Shown: positions 1-5,782 of the stretch, piece after piece
How positions within the stretch are numbered: position 1 is the stretch's first letter
How the letters are laid out: the number at the start of each line of letters is the position of its first letter
Origin: Thermoleophilia bacterium
GTDB taxonomy: Bacteria > Actinomycetota > Thermoleophilia > Gaiellales > Gaiellaceae
DNA: 6,170 nt
Assembly: GCA_025936595.1 (NCBI GenBank)
Contig: JAICTB010000139.1
Span: 1-6,170, forward strand
Reading direction: 5' to 3'
Notes under the pieces: model-generated
Databases searched by the model: none
What the model was told of the DNA's origin: nothing
Seen by the model: only the letters and a program-made list of their open reading frames with translations
Made by a program: the position numbers and the translations under genes

Positions 1-257
1 AACGCGTGACGGGCGAAGCTCGACGAGCCCCCGGCCTCCGGATAGCGGACAGTGCCCTCGGCATAGGTCGCAGCGGTGGCCGCGAAGATGAGGCCGCTGA
101 TGATGAAGACGAGCGGCGTGAGGCCGAGTGCGATGCTCGCGACGAGGCCGAGCGCGTAGTAGATCGACGAGCCGACGTTGCCGTAGGCGGTCGCGAAGAG
201 GGCGGGCGCTCCGAGGACGCGCTCGAGGCCGTGGCTCTGACGGCGGCGCCTGGGCAC
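1..257 (-). CDS. APC-superfamily permease, N-terminal part (runs off left edge)
   Basis: Partial gene: 85 complete codons are visible from a GTG start at 257, and the rest lies beyond position 1. The N-terminus is a basic cytosolic stretch (VPRRRRQSHGLERVLG). TM1 follows with the broken-helix motif ATAYGNVGSSIYYALG, typical of APC-type amino acid/polyamine permeases. A second hydrophobic helix (PLVFIISGLIFAATAATYAE) and the conserved PEAGGSSSFARHAF segment come next. It is clearly a different subfamily from the KimA-type permease encoded upstream. No other ATG, GTG or TTG lies nearby in frame, so GTG is the only sensible start, although no convincing Shine-Dalgarno site precedes it. It begins 9 nt after the stop of the 261-aa gene, in the same frame, which suggests cotranscription and coupled translation. 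Its substrate cannot be told from this fragment; amino acids or a cation are both possible. Family assignment is secure, function is not. Confidence 0.85.
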   Translation of the reverse strand, partial: MPRRRRQSHGLERVLGAPALFATAYGNVGSSIYYALGLVASIALGLTPLVFIISGLIFAATAATYAEGTVRYPEAGGSSSFARHA

Positions 258-266
258 GGCGGGATG

Positions 267-1052
267 CTACGCCCGGTACGGGACGCTGCTGAGGATCACG
301 TGCGGCTCGAAGAGCAGCAGCCGCTTGATCGTGAGCGCACGCCGGCCGCGCAGGAAGCGCAAATTCTCGTGGATCCGCTCGGGCAGAACCACGTTGACGG
401 CGGACCCCTCGTCGGCGGTGAGCCGCCGGACGTAGGCGAGGATCGAGTCCCCGAGCTTGCCCTCGAGCGGCGCATCGTCGACCGGCAGGCCGAGCGCGTC
501 CGCATCCCAGTCGCGGTCGCCGAAGTGGACGGCGCGCACGTCCTCGACGTCGAGTGCAGCGGCGTACGCGGCCGCCTGGCGCGTCGCGTCGTCGAGCTGG
601 CCGGCGAGGACGCGCACGACGAGCCGCTCCGGGACGCGGCCTTCGGGCCGGCGCGCGGACGTGACCGCGGGAACGTCCGCGACGACGACGCGCGGCTCCA
701 CGAGCAGGCGCAGCTTCAGGCGGAACTGCGCCCGCTGCGCCGCGGCGAAGAGCGAGCGCTTGCGGAACTGCTCGGGCAGGACGACGGTGACGATCGAGCC
801 GTCGTCGCCGCCGCGCAGGCGCTCGATCGCGCCGAGCACCGCCTCGGCCGGATCGGTGCCGACGGGCCGCACGTCGAGGCGCGGCTCGCCGCCCGTGTAG
901 TCGAACCAGCGCGCGTGGATCCCCGTGTCGCTGCCGCGGACCGGCACGTGCAGCGCCTCGAAGGTGCCGCCGCCGATCAGGCGCGCGTACCAGACAGCCC
1001 CTTCGGCGGCGACGTCGAGAGCCTCGGTGTAGACAAGCACGCGGTTCCGCAC
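267..1052 (-). CDS. Free-standing paralogue of the KimA-type permease cytosolic domain
   Basis: A soluble 261-aa protein with no membrane segment or signal peptide. It matches the cytosolic tail of the neighbouring permease end to end; about half the residues look identical by eye. Shared motifs include DTGIxARW (about 42-49), TVVLPEQFR (89-97), FRLKLRLLxEP (110-120), VVVADVPAV (122-130), LAYVRRLTADEG (205-216) and IKRLLLFEPHVILSSVPY (about 242-259). It consists of two tandem alpha/beta units, about 1-131 and 140-261, each resembling the single C-terminal domain of Bacillus KimA, which is USP-like and binds c-di-AMP. The second unit is shorter than in the permease and has LRGRRAL where the permease has LLHNQRAL. 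The GTG start is the first possible one after an in-frame TAG and has a GGTAGGG ribosome site 7 nt upstream. It begins 17 nt after the permease stop. A regulatory subunit is likely (inference). Ligand binding is not shown, and a decayed permease is unlikely because the frame is open and conserved. Confidence 0.88.
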   Translation of the reverse strand: MRNRVLVYTEALDVAAEGAVWYARLIGGGTFEALHVPVRGSDTGIHARWFDYTGGEPRLDVRPVGTDPAEAVLGAIERLRGGDDGSIVTVVLPEQFRKRSLFAAAQRAQFRLKLRLLVEPRVVVADVPAVTSARRPEGRVPERLVVRVLAGQLDDATRQAAAYAAALDVEDVRAVHFGDRDWDADALGLPVDDAPLEGKLGDSILAYVRRLTADEGSAVNVVLPERIHENLRFLRGRRALTIKRLLLFEPHVILSSVPYRA

Positions 1053-1059
1053 CGCGGCA

Positions 1060-1066
1060 CCCTACC
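1060..1066 (-). promoter_or_regulatory. Ribosome binding site of the 261-aa gene
   Basis: GGTAGGG on the minus strand, ending 7 nt before the GTG start at 1052. It is one of the few recognisable Shine-Dalgarno-like sites in the window and supports the soluble domain being translated as its own protein. It includes an in-frame TAG that blocks any upstream start. Confidence 0.5.
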
Positions 1067-1069
1067 GCG

Positions 1070-3364
1070 CTAGCGAAACACCTGATACGGGACGCTGGAG
1101 AGGATCACGTGCCGCTCGAAGAGCAGCAGCCGCTTGATGTAGAGCGCCCGCTGATTGTGCAGGAGCCGCGCCCAGCCGCGGACGACGAGCTCGGGCATCA
1201 CGACGTTGACGACGGTGCCCTCGTCGGCCGTAAGCTCCCGGACGTAGGCGAGGAGCGGTGTGCCGACGTCGCGATACGGGTCGTCGCTCATGTCGATCGG
1301 AACATCGCTTAGACCGGCGCGCTCCCAGTCGCGCACGAACGCGTCCGCCTCGTCGGAGTCGAACGCGAACATCACGGCACGCGTGTCGGCGATGCCGAGC
1401 GACCGGGCATAGTTGACCGCGCGCAGCGACGCACCGTGGACCCCGTTGACGAGGATCCGCACGGCGAGCCGCTCCGGCGTCCTTCCCTCGGGCGCGTGCG
1501 CCGGCGAGACCGCAGGCACGTCCGCGACGACGACACCGGGTTCGGCGAGCAACCGCAGCTTCAGCCTGAACGACGTGCGACGCGCGGCCGAGAGAATCGA
1601 CTGCCGGCGGAACTGCTCCGGGATCACCACCGTCACGAATCCCGCCTCGCCGCGCGGCAGCCGCCACACCTCCTCGAGGATCGCGTTCGACCGGCCGTCG
1701 GCAGCGCGCAGGACCTCGAGCCGCGGCGCGTCCCCGGCGAAGTCCCACCAGCGCGCCCGGATCCCGGTGTCCGTGTGCGGGCCGGGGGCATGCAGTGCCC
1801 GTAGACCGTCTCCGCCTGTGATCTCGCGGGCATACCAGAGCGCGCCTTCCGTGGCGAGGTCGATCGAGTCGGCCCAGAGCAGGGTCTCGTTCACCGGCGC
1901 GCCCGCGGCGAGCACGGCGGTCGTCCCGGCCCGGAGCCGCCGGCCGAAGCGCCGGTAGTGCCGGTTGATGCCGAGGAAGGTCAGCACGAGCAGCGGGATC
2001 GCGACGATCACGAGCCAGGCGCCCTCGCCGAACTTCGTCCAGATCACAACCAGCGTCACGAGCCCCGTGGCGGCTGCGCCGGCGGCGTTGAACGTGACCC
2101 GATGACGCCAGCCGGTGTCTCGCGTACGCAGCCAGTAGCGGACCATGCCGGCCTGGGAAATCGTGAACGCGGTGAAGACGCCGATGACATACAGGTGGAT
2201 GAGCGACTCGACGCTCGCGTTGTAGATCCAGAGGAGCGCGCACGCGACGGCGGTCAGGACGACGATGCCGTTCGAGAAGACGAGCCTGTCGCCGAGGTTC
2301 GTGAACTGACGCGCGAAGAACCGGTCGCGCGCGAGCAGTGCCGCGAGCCGCGGGAATCCCTGGTACGACGTGTTCGCCGCGAGCACGAGCACGCCGAGCG
2401 TCAGGACCTGCACGACCCAGTACATGAAGCCGAACGGGGACGAGGTCGGGAAGACGGCGCGCGCGATCTCCGACAGCACAGACGGCGTCCCCGTCGCGTC
2501 CGGGCGCGCGTGCAGGTGAACGGCGAGCCAGGAGACTCCGACGAACATCGACACCGCGATCGCCCCCAGGATCAGCAATGTCGCTGCGGCGTTGCGACCG
2601 TGCGGACGGCGGAACGCGTTGACGCCGTTCGCGATCGCCTCCACGCCGGTGAGCGCGGTCGAGCCGGAGGCGAACGCACGCAGGATCACGAATGCGCCGA
2701 CCGCGCCCACGCCTCCCGCGAGCGGATGCGGAACGACCGCGCGCGGGCAGCCCGTGGACGCGCACTTGACGAGGCCCGTTCCGATCAGCGCGAAGATCGA
2801 CGCCACGAACGCGTAGGTCGGGATCGCGAATAGCGCGCCCGCCTCCTTGACGCCGCGGAGGTTCGCGATCGCGATCAACACGACGGCGAGGAGCGACAGG
2901 GTCAGCTCGTGCCCTTGCAGCGACGTGACGGCGGAGGTGAGCGCGAGGACGCCCGCGGCCACTGAGACGGCAACGGTCAGGACGTAGTCGGTGAGGAGCG
3001 CTGCGGCGGCGACGAGGCTTGGCAGCCGCCCGAGATTCTCCTTCGCGACGACATAGGCGCCGCCCGAGCTCTCGTAGACGAGCACCGTCTGGCGATACGA
3101 CAGCAGGACGATGGCGAGCAGTCCGGCGATCGCGAGCGAGATCGGGAACGCGAGGTGCGCCGAGGCGGCGGACGCGCCGACGAGCACGACGAGGGCCGCC
3201 TCGGTCGCATAGGCGACCGAGGAGAGCGGGTCCGACGCGAAGATCGGAAGCGCGAGCCATTTCGGCAGAAGCGTCTCCTCGAGCTCGCCCGTTGCCATCG
3301 GACGGCCGACGACGACGCGTTTCAGCCGGGGCGATGCGGCCCGCGGATCAGTCCGCTGCGCCAT
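1070..3364 (-). CDS. kimA: KimA-type potassium permease (APC superfamily) with duplicated cytosolic regulatory domain
   Basis: A 764-aa membrane transporter resembling Bacillus subtilis KimA (YdaO), a high-affinity H+-coupled K+ importer inhibited by c-di-AMP. KimA-like landmarks occur in order: LKRVVVGRP (14-22); FASDPLSSVAYATE in TM1 (42-55); SYRQTVLVYESSGGAYVVAKENLG (89-112); LLTDYVLTVAVS in TM3 (123-134); GSTALTGVEAIANGV in TM6 (234-248); LAANTSYQGFPRLA (328-341); FSNGI (363-367). The acidic, Tyr, Ser and Thr positions associated with K+ binding in KimA appear conserved: D45, Y52, D126, Y127, S134, T239, E242. About 12 TM helices span 36-465. The tail (about 491-764) holds two tandem USP-like domains, 491-620 and 627-764; Bacillus KimA has one. 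The second ends WARLLHNQRALYIKRLLLFE and SSVPY, as in KimA. The ATG at 3364 is preferred because the LKR-VGRP segment is needed for family alignment and AAGG lies 9 nt upstream. Its first 17 nt overlap the end of the 147-aa gene. K+ specificity is inferred. Confidence 0.9.
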   Translation of the reverse strand: MAQRTDPRAASPRLKRVVVGRPMATGELEETLLPKWLALPIFASDPLSSVAYATEAALVVLVGASAASAHLAFPISLAIAGLLAIVLLSYRQTVLVYESSGGAYVVAKENLGRLPSLVAAAALLTDYVLTVAVSVAAGVLALTSAVTSLQGHELTLSLLAVVLIAIANLRGVKEAGALFAIPTYAFVASIFALIGTGLVKCASTGCPRAVVPHPLAGGVGAVGAFVILRAFASGSTALTGVEAIANGVNAFRRPHGRNAAATLLILGAIAVSMFVGVSWLAVHLHARPDATGTPSVLSEIARAVFPTSSPFGFMYWVVQVLTLGVLVLAANTSYQGFPRLAALLARDRFFARQFTNLGDRLVFSNGIVVLTAVACALLWIYNASVESLIHLYVIGVFTAFTISQAGMVRYWLRTRDTGWRHRVTFNAAGAAATGLVTLVVIWTKFGEGAWLVIVAIPLLVLTFLGINRHYRRFGRRLRAGTTAVLAAGAPVNETLLWADSIDLATEGALWYAREITGGDGLRALHAPGPHTDTGIRARWWDFAGDAPRLEVLRAADGRSNAILEEVWRLPRGEAGFVTVVIPEQFRRQSILSAARRTSFRLKLRLLAEPGVVVADVPAVSPAHAPEGRTPERLAVRILVNGVHGASLRAVNYARSLGIADTRAVMFAFDSDEADAFVRDWERAGLSDVPIDMSDDPYRDVGTPLLAYVRELTADEGTVVNVVMPELVVRGWARLLHNQRALYIKRLLLFERHVILSSVPYQVFR

Positions 3365-3791
3365 CGAGCGCCGCCTTGGCCCTGTCGATCTCGCGGCGCA
3401 GAAGCGGCGTCCCGCCGCGGCCGTAGAGCGGTCCGTTCCCGTCCACGAGCAGACGTTCGGCGAGCAGCACGCCGCGTGCGGTCGCCGGCCGGTCGAGATC
3501 GCACAGGTGTGCCGCCAGTTCGAGGAACTGCGCGCGGCACTCCCTGATCGCCCCTCGATCGAACGGCGACGCACTCGGCAGGAGCCGCTCGTCCGCGGCG
3601 TGCACGGCGCCTGCGAGCGACCGCCCGAGGTCGATCCTGTTCTTCTCGGCGAGCAGTTCGTCCACGCGCCAGGCGAGGCGCGGCGACGGAAGCCGCGTGC
3701 CGAGAAGCTCGGCGTCGGCGCGCCGTCGCGCCGCTCGGATCGCGCGACGCGCCTCCCAGCTGCGCACCGGGGCGAGCAGTCTCGTGGCCAT
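3348..3791 (-). CDS. Small conserved-looking protein of unknown function in the Kdp/KimA cluster
   Basis: I do not recognise a named family. The 147-aa product is soluble, mostly helical by composition and rich in Ala, Arg and Leu, with no signal peptide or membrane helix. The N-terminal third is strongly basic (RSWEARRAIRAARRRADAELLG, residues 10-31, listed here as RSWEARRAIR then AARRRADAELLG). The most distinctive stretch is in the second half: FLELAAHLCDLD (89-100), then RPATARGVLLAERLL (101-115), VDGNGPLYGRGG (116-127) and LLRREIDRAKAALD (130-143). The ATG at 3791 has no Shine-Dalgarno site but sits 6 nt after a possible -10 element (TAGCCT), so it may be leaderless. Its 3' end overlaps the permease start by 17 nt, which suggests translational coupling. 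Position between the regulator and the transporter suggests a role in potassium or ion homeostasis, but this is context only. The long open frame bracketed by the two genes makes it probably real. Confidence 0.7.
   Translation of the reverse strand: MATRLLAPVRSWEARRAIRAARRRADAELLGTRLPSPRLAWRVDELLAEKNRIDLGRSLAGAVHAADERLLPSASPFDRGAIRECRAQFLELAAHLCDLDRPATARGVLLAERLLVDGNGPLYGRGGTPLLRREIDRAKAALDGAAD
3374..3377 (-). promoter_or_regulatory. Ribosome binding site deciding the kimA start
   Basis: AAGG on the minus strand (within CCAAGGCGG), 9 nt before the ATG at 3364. It lies inside the coding end of the 147-aa gene. It supports 3364 over the internal ATG at 3298 and over the long in-frame extension up to 3574, whose translation is Arg/Ser/Cys-rich and looks like a shadow of the upstream gene. 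Confidence 0.55.
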
Positions 3792-3797
3792 GTCGCG

Positions 3798-3803
3798 AGG
3801 CTA
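3798..3803 (-). promoter_or_regulatory. Possible -10 element for the 147-aa gene/kimA operon
   Basis: TAGCCT on the minus strand fits the TAnnnT pattern and ends 6 nt before the ATG at 3791, the spacing expected for a leaderless transcript. The -35 region (about 3821-3826) would be overlapped by the proximal pair of TGAGC half-sites, as is usual for activation by OmpR-family regulators. Weak match, so tentative. Confidence 0.3.
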
Positions 3804-3813
3804 GGAGGCGCCG

Positions 3814-3862
3814 GCTCAGAGCCGGCTCAGGATCGACCCGTCCCGGCTCAAGGTTTGCTCAA
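3814..3862 (-). promoter_or_regulatory. Two pairs of 11-bp-spaced TGAGC direct repeats, candidate KdpE operator
   Basis: On the minus strand the hexamer (T/C)TGAGC occurs four times in the same orientation, at 3862-3857, 3851-3846, 3830-3825 and 3819-3814. Start-to-start spacings are 11, 21 and 11 nt. Tandem half-sites with an 11-bp period are the hallmark of OmpR/PhoB-family response regulators, which bind as head-to-tail dimers, and the regulator encoded immediately upstream belongs to that family. The array fills most of the 77-nt gap before the 147-aa gene. Part of it (3810-3826) is also a short inverted repeat, GCCGGCTC-A-GAGCCGGC, so a weak hairpin is an alternative reading. Binding by this KdpE is inferred. 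Confidence 0.55.
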
Positions 3863-3868
3863 GATGCC

Positions 3869-4549
3869 CTACGACGCGGCTACGAGGCGGTAGCCGGCGC
3901 CCGGCTCCGTGAGCAGGTGGCGCGGCCGCGCGGGGTCCGGCTCGAGCTTGCGGCGCAGCTGCGAGACGTACACGTGCAGGTAGTTCGATTCGTCGCCGTA
4001 GGCGGGCCCCCACACCTCGCGCAGGATCGTGCGGTGTGTGAGCAGCTTGCCTTCGTTCTGCGCCAGGAGGCGCAGGATGCGGAACTCGTGCGGCGTCAGG
4101 TGCACGAGCTCGCCGCCGACCGTGACCGACGACTTCTCCAGGTCGATCCGGATCGCACCAACCTCGACCACCGGCTCCCCCGGCGCGCCGGCACGGCGGA
4201 GCGCTGCGCGCAGACGAGCGAGCAGCTCGCCGATCGCGAACGGCTTCGTCACGTAGTCGTCCGCGCCGGCGTCGAGCGCGGCGATCTTCTCCTCCTCTGC
4301 CCCGACCGCCGAGACGAGCAGGATCGGCACCTCTGTCCAGGTGCGCAGGTCCTTGCAGACGTCGATCCCCGATCCGTCGGGGAGCAGGAGGTCGAGGATC
4401 ACTGCGTCCGGCGGGCGAAGCGCTGCCGCGGCCTGTGCCTCGGCCGCCGTTGTCGCGGTATCGATCGCATAGCCCGCGCCGCGCAGGTTCGTCGCCAGCG
4501 CCCGCAGGAACTGTGGCTCGTCGTCGACGATCAGCACGCGCTGCGTCAC
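3869..4549 (-). CDS. kdpE: KdpE-like response regulator (OmpR/PhoB family)
   Basis: A 226-aa cytoplasmic two-component transcription factor of normal length. The receiver domain (about 1-120) has the acidic pair D9-D10 in VDDEP, phosphoacceptor D53 in ILDLLLPDGSG, switch residue S80, Y99 and invariant K102 in YVTKPF. The C-terminal winged-helix DNA-binding domain (about 128-226) carries LTPHEFRILRLL, GKLLTHRTILREVWG, YLHVYVSQLRRKLE and the DPARPRHLLTEPGAGYR signature, very close to Escherichia coli KdpE. The start is GTG at 4549. It overlaps the kinase stop as GTGA and has no Shine-Dalgarno site, so translation is probably coupled to kdpD. It is expected to be phosphorylated by the adjacent kinase and to act on potassium-uptake genes. 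The 11-bp repeats just after its own stop codon suggest that the downstream permease operon is a target (inference). All catalytic residues of the receiver are present. Confidence 0.93.
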   Translation of the reverse strand: MTQRVLIVDDEPQFLRALATNLRGAGYAIDTATTAAEAQAAAALRPPDAVILDLLLPDGSGIDVCKDLRTWTEVPILLVSAVGAEEEKIAALDAGADDYVTKPFAIGELLARLRAALRRAGAPGEPVVEVGAIRIDLEKSSVTVGGELVHLTPHEFRILRLLAQNEGKLLTHRTILREVWGPAYGDESNYLHVYVSQLRRKLEPDPARPRHLLTEPGAGYRLVAAS

Positions 4550-5730
4550 GAGCGAACAGTCGCAGGCACGCGCTCGGCCGGCAGCGTGAGCCTCACGTGG
4601 GCGCCGCCGCCGTCACGCTCGCCGAGGTGGAGCGTGCCGTCGTTCACGGCCGTGAACCCGTGGGCGATCGCGAGTCCCAGGCCCAGCTCGTTGCGTGAGC
4701 TCGTGGCGCCGCCGATCCCCGGCCCGCGGTCGAGGATCTCGACGACGATGCCGTCGCGGGTTTCGCCGGCCCGCACCTCGATCGCGCCCGGCGAGAACTT
4801 GAGCGCGTTCTCGATGAGGTTCACGAGCACGCGCTGCATCTGCACGGCATCGACGCGCGCGGCCGGCAGTCCCTCGGCGATGACAATGCCGATCCGCGCG
4901 CGATCGGACGACTCGCCGACGGCCTGGCCGAGCAGGTCGTCCACGGTCCAGAGCGCAGGATGCGGCGCCGCCGCGCCCGCCTGCAGCCGCGACAGGTCGA
5001 GCACGTTCTCGACGAGGCGGCTGAGCCGCGCGGTCTCGAGGCGGATCGTCTCGAGCAGCTCGGCGCGATCGTCGCGGGAAAGGTCGAGCTCGCCGTCCTG
5101 GAGACCGCCCACCGCCGCCTGCATCGTCGCGAGCGGCGTGCGGAAATCGTGCGAGACCGTCTGGAGGATCACGGTCTTGATCGCGTCCGACCGGCGGACC
5201 GCCTCGGCGTCCCGGCGCTCCTCCGACACGGCAAGGAGCGACGCGATCGCCGCCTCGAACCGGCGCTGCGCAATCGCATCGCCGCCGGCGAGCACGTGCT
5301 CGGCCCGGCTTCGGATCTCGTCGAGCGGCGTCTCCTGCAAGAGCGCAGCCGCGGCATCCGAGAGGAGGGCCGACTCACGCTCGCGCTGCTCCGCCTCCGC
5401 GGCCCGCCTGCTCGCTCGTGTCGCGAGCTCGCTGGCAACGACGGCGGTGACGAGGTACACCGCGAGCGCGCTCCAATTCCGCCCGTCGGCGAGCGTCAGC
5501 GTGTGTACGGGCGCGAGGAACAGGAAGTTGAACGCGAGCATCGAGGCGAGCGCCGCAGCGATCGCGTACCCGAGGCCGAACAGCACGGACGTGGCGAGGA
5601 CGGCGAGTGTGTAGAGCACGCCCAGGCTCAGCGTCGGCGCAACCGGGCGCAGCGCGAAGACGAGACCGGTCGCCGCCGCGACCGTCAGCGCGGAGCCGGC
5701 AATCGCCGCGCCGTGGCGCCGTACATCCAT
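4546..5730 (-). CDS. kdpD: Short KdpD-like sensor histidine kinase
   Basis: A 394-aa inner-membrane kinase (numbering from the ATG at 5730), far shorter than the roughly 900-aa full-length KdpD. Four closely packed TM helices (about 8-27, 33-52, 56-75, 87-103) match the KdpD membrane domain (DUF4118), including the FNFLFLAPVHTLTL segment. A helical linker (about 104-185) follows, then the phosphoacceptor helix with H194 in VSHDFRTPL, the N-box NLIENALKFSP (N304, N308), the D334-RGPGIG box and the GLGLAIAHG box, so the catalytic core is complete. The N-terminal KdpD and USP sensor domains are absent, and the GAF core between TM4 and the H-box is missing. I prefer ATG 5730 because the in-frame ATG at 5760 lies at the centre of the palindrome. 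No Shine-Dalgarno site is present and a possible -10 (TAGATT) lies 7 nt upstream, consistent with a leaderless start. It overlaps kdpE by 4 nt. Which stimulus it senses is uncertain. Confidence 0.9.
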   Translation of the reverse strand: MDVRRHGAAIAGSALTVAAATGLVFALRPVAPTLSLGVLYTLAVLATSVLFGLGYAIAAALASMLAFNFLFLAPVHTLTLADGRNWSALAVYLVTAVVASELATRASRRAAEAEQRERESALLSDAAAALLQETPLDEIRSRAEHVLAGGDAIAQRRFEAAIASLLAVSEERRDAEAVRRSDAIKTVILQTVSHDFRTPLATMQAAVGGLQDGELDLSRDDRAELLETIRLETARLSRLVENVLDLSRLQAGAAAPHPALWTVDDLLGQAVGESSDRARIGIVIAEGLPAARVDAVQMQRVLVNLIENALKFSPGAIEVRAGETRDGIVVEILDRGPGIGGATSSRNELGLGLAIAHGFTAVNDGTLHLGERDGGGAHVRLTLPAERVPATVRS

Positions 5731-5737
5731 GGAGGCG

Positions 5738-5743
5738 AATCTA
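5738..5743 (-). promoter_or_regulatory. Possible -10 element for leaderless kdpD
   Basis: TAGATT on the minus strand, immediately after the palindrome and 7 nt before the ATG at 5730. It fits TAnnnT, and the distance puts transcription initiation at or next to the start codon. The -35 region would fall inside the palindrome. Alternatively, these bases are merely the weak T-containing tail of the hppA terminator. Confidence 0.35.
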
Positions 5744-5775
5744 GCGCGGAGGCCCGGCATGCCGGGCCTCCGCGC
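5744..5775 (-). terminator. Perfect palindrome after hppA, probable terminator
   Basis: Sixteen bases on each side of the centre at 5759/5760 are perfectly complementary; the core is GGCCCGGCATGCCGGGCC. In RNA this gives a 14-bp GC-rich stem with a CATG loop, starting 7 nt after the hppA stop codon. The downstream tail (CTAGATTCG) is not a proper U-tract, but hairpins without long U-tracts are common in high-GC actinobacteria. Because the dyad is perfect and borders the kdpD start, it could instead, or also, be an operator. Confidence 0.65.
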
Positions 5776-5782
5776 GAATGGT

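Noticed and set aside
267..1052. The 261-aa gene as a pseudogene remnant of a second permease.
   Set aside because: The frame is intact, both domain units are conserved to the final SSVPY motif, and it has its own start and ribosome site, so a functional soluble protein is more likely.
6..1073. A 355-codon plus-strand frame across the soluble tail gene and the start of the second permease.
   Set aside because: Asp/Glu/Arg/Ala-rich shadow translation; the minus strand has conserved domains throughout.
1062..3260. A 732-codon minus-strand frame overlapping the permease in another phase.
   Set aside because: The translation is Arg/Ala-rich and low in complexity, while the alternative frame encodes a clear KimA-type transporter.
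3365..3574. N-terminal extension of the permease by 70 residues to an upstream start.
   Set aside because: It lies entirely inside the 147-aa gene, has shadow-like Arg/Ser/Cys-rich composition, and KimA alignment begins only after 3364.
3810..3826. Short inverted repeat after kdpE as an intrinsic terminator.
   Set aside because: It arises from the juxtaposed TGAGCCGG repeats, has a tiny loop and no U-tract; the direct-repeat reading explains all four copies better.
3792..3868. A c-di-AMP (ydaO-type) riboswitch upstream of the permease operon.
   Set aside because: The gap is only 77 nt and filled by direct repeats; it is too short for that riboswitch and no matching conserved core was seen.
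3917..5614. A 565-codon open frame on the plus strand antisense to kdpD and kdpE.
   Set aside because: Its product is Arg/Ser/Ala-rich with no recognisable domain, and the opposite strand encodes two unmistakable signalling proteins. Long antisense frames are expected at this GC content.
5731..5760. Alternative kdpD start at the ATG of 5760 (404 aa).
   Set aside because: The ATG is at the exact centre of the perfect palindrome and would be buried in the hairpin; the next in-frame ATG at 5730 fits the membrane-domain start.
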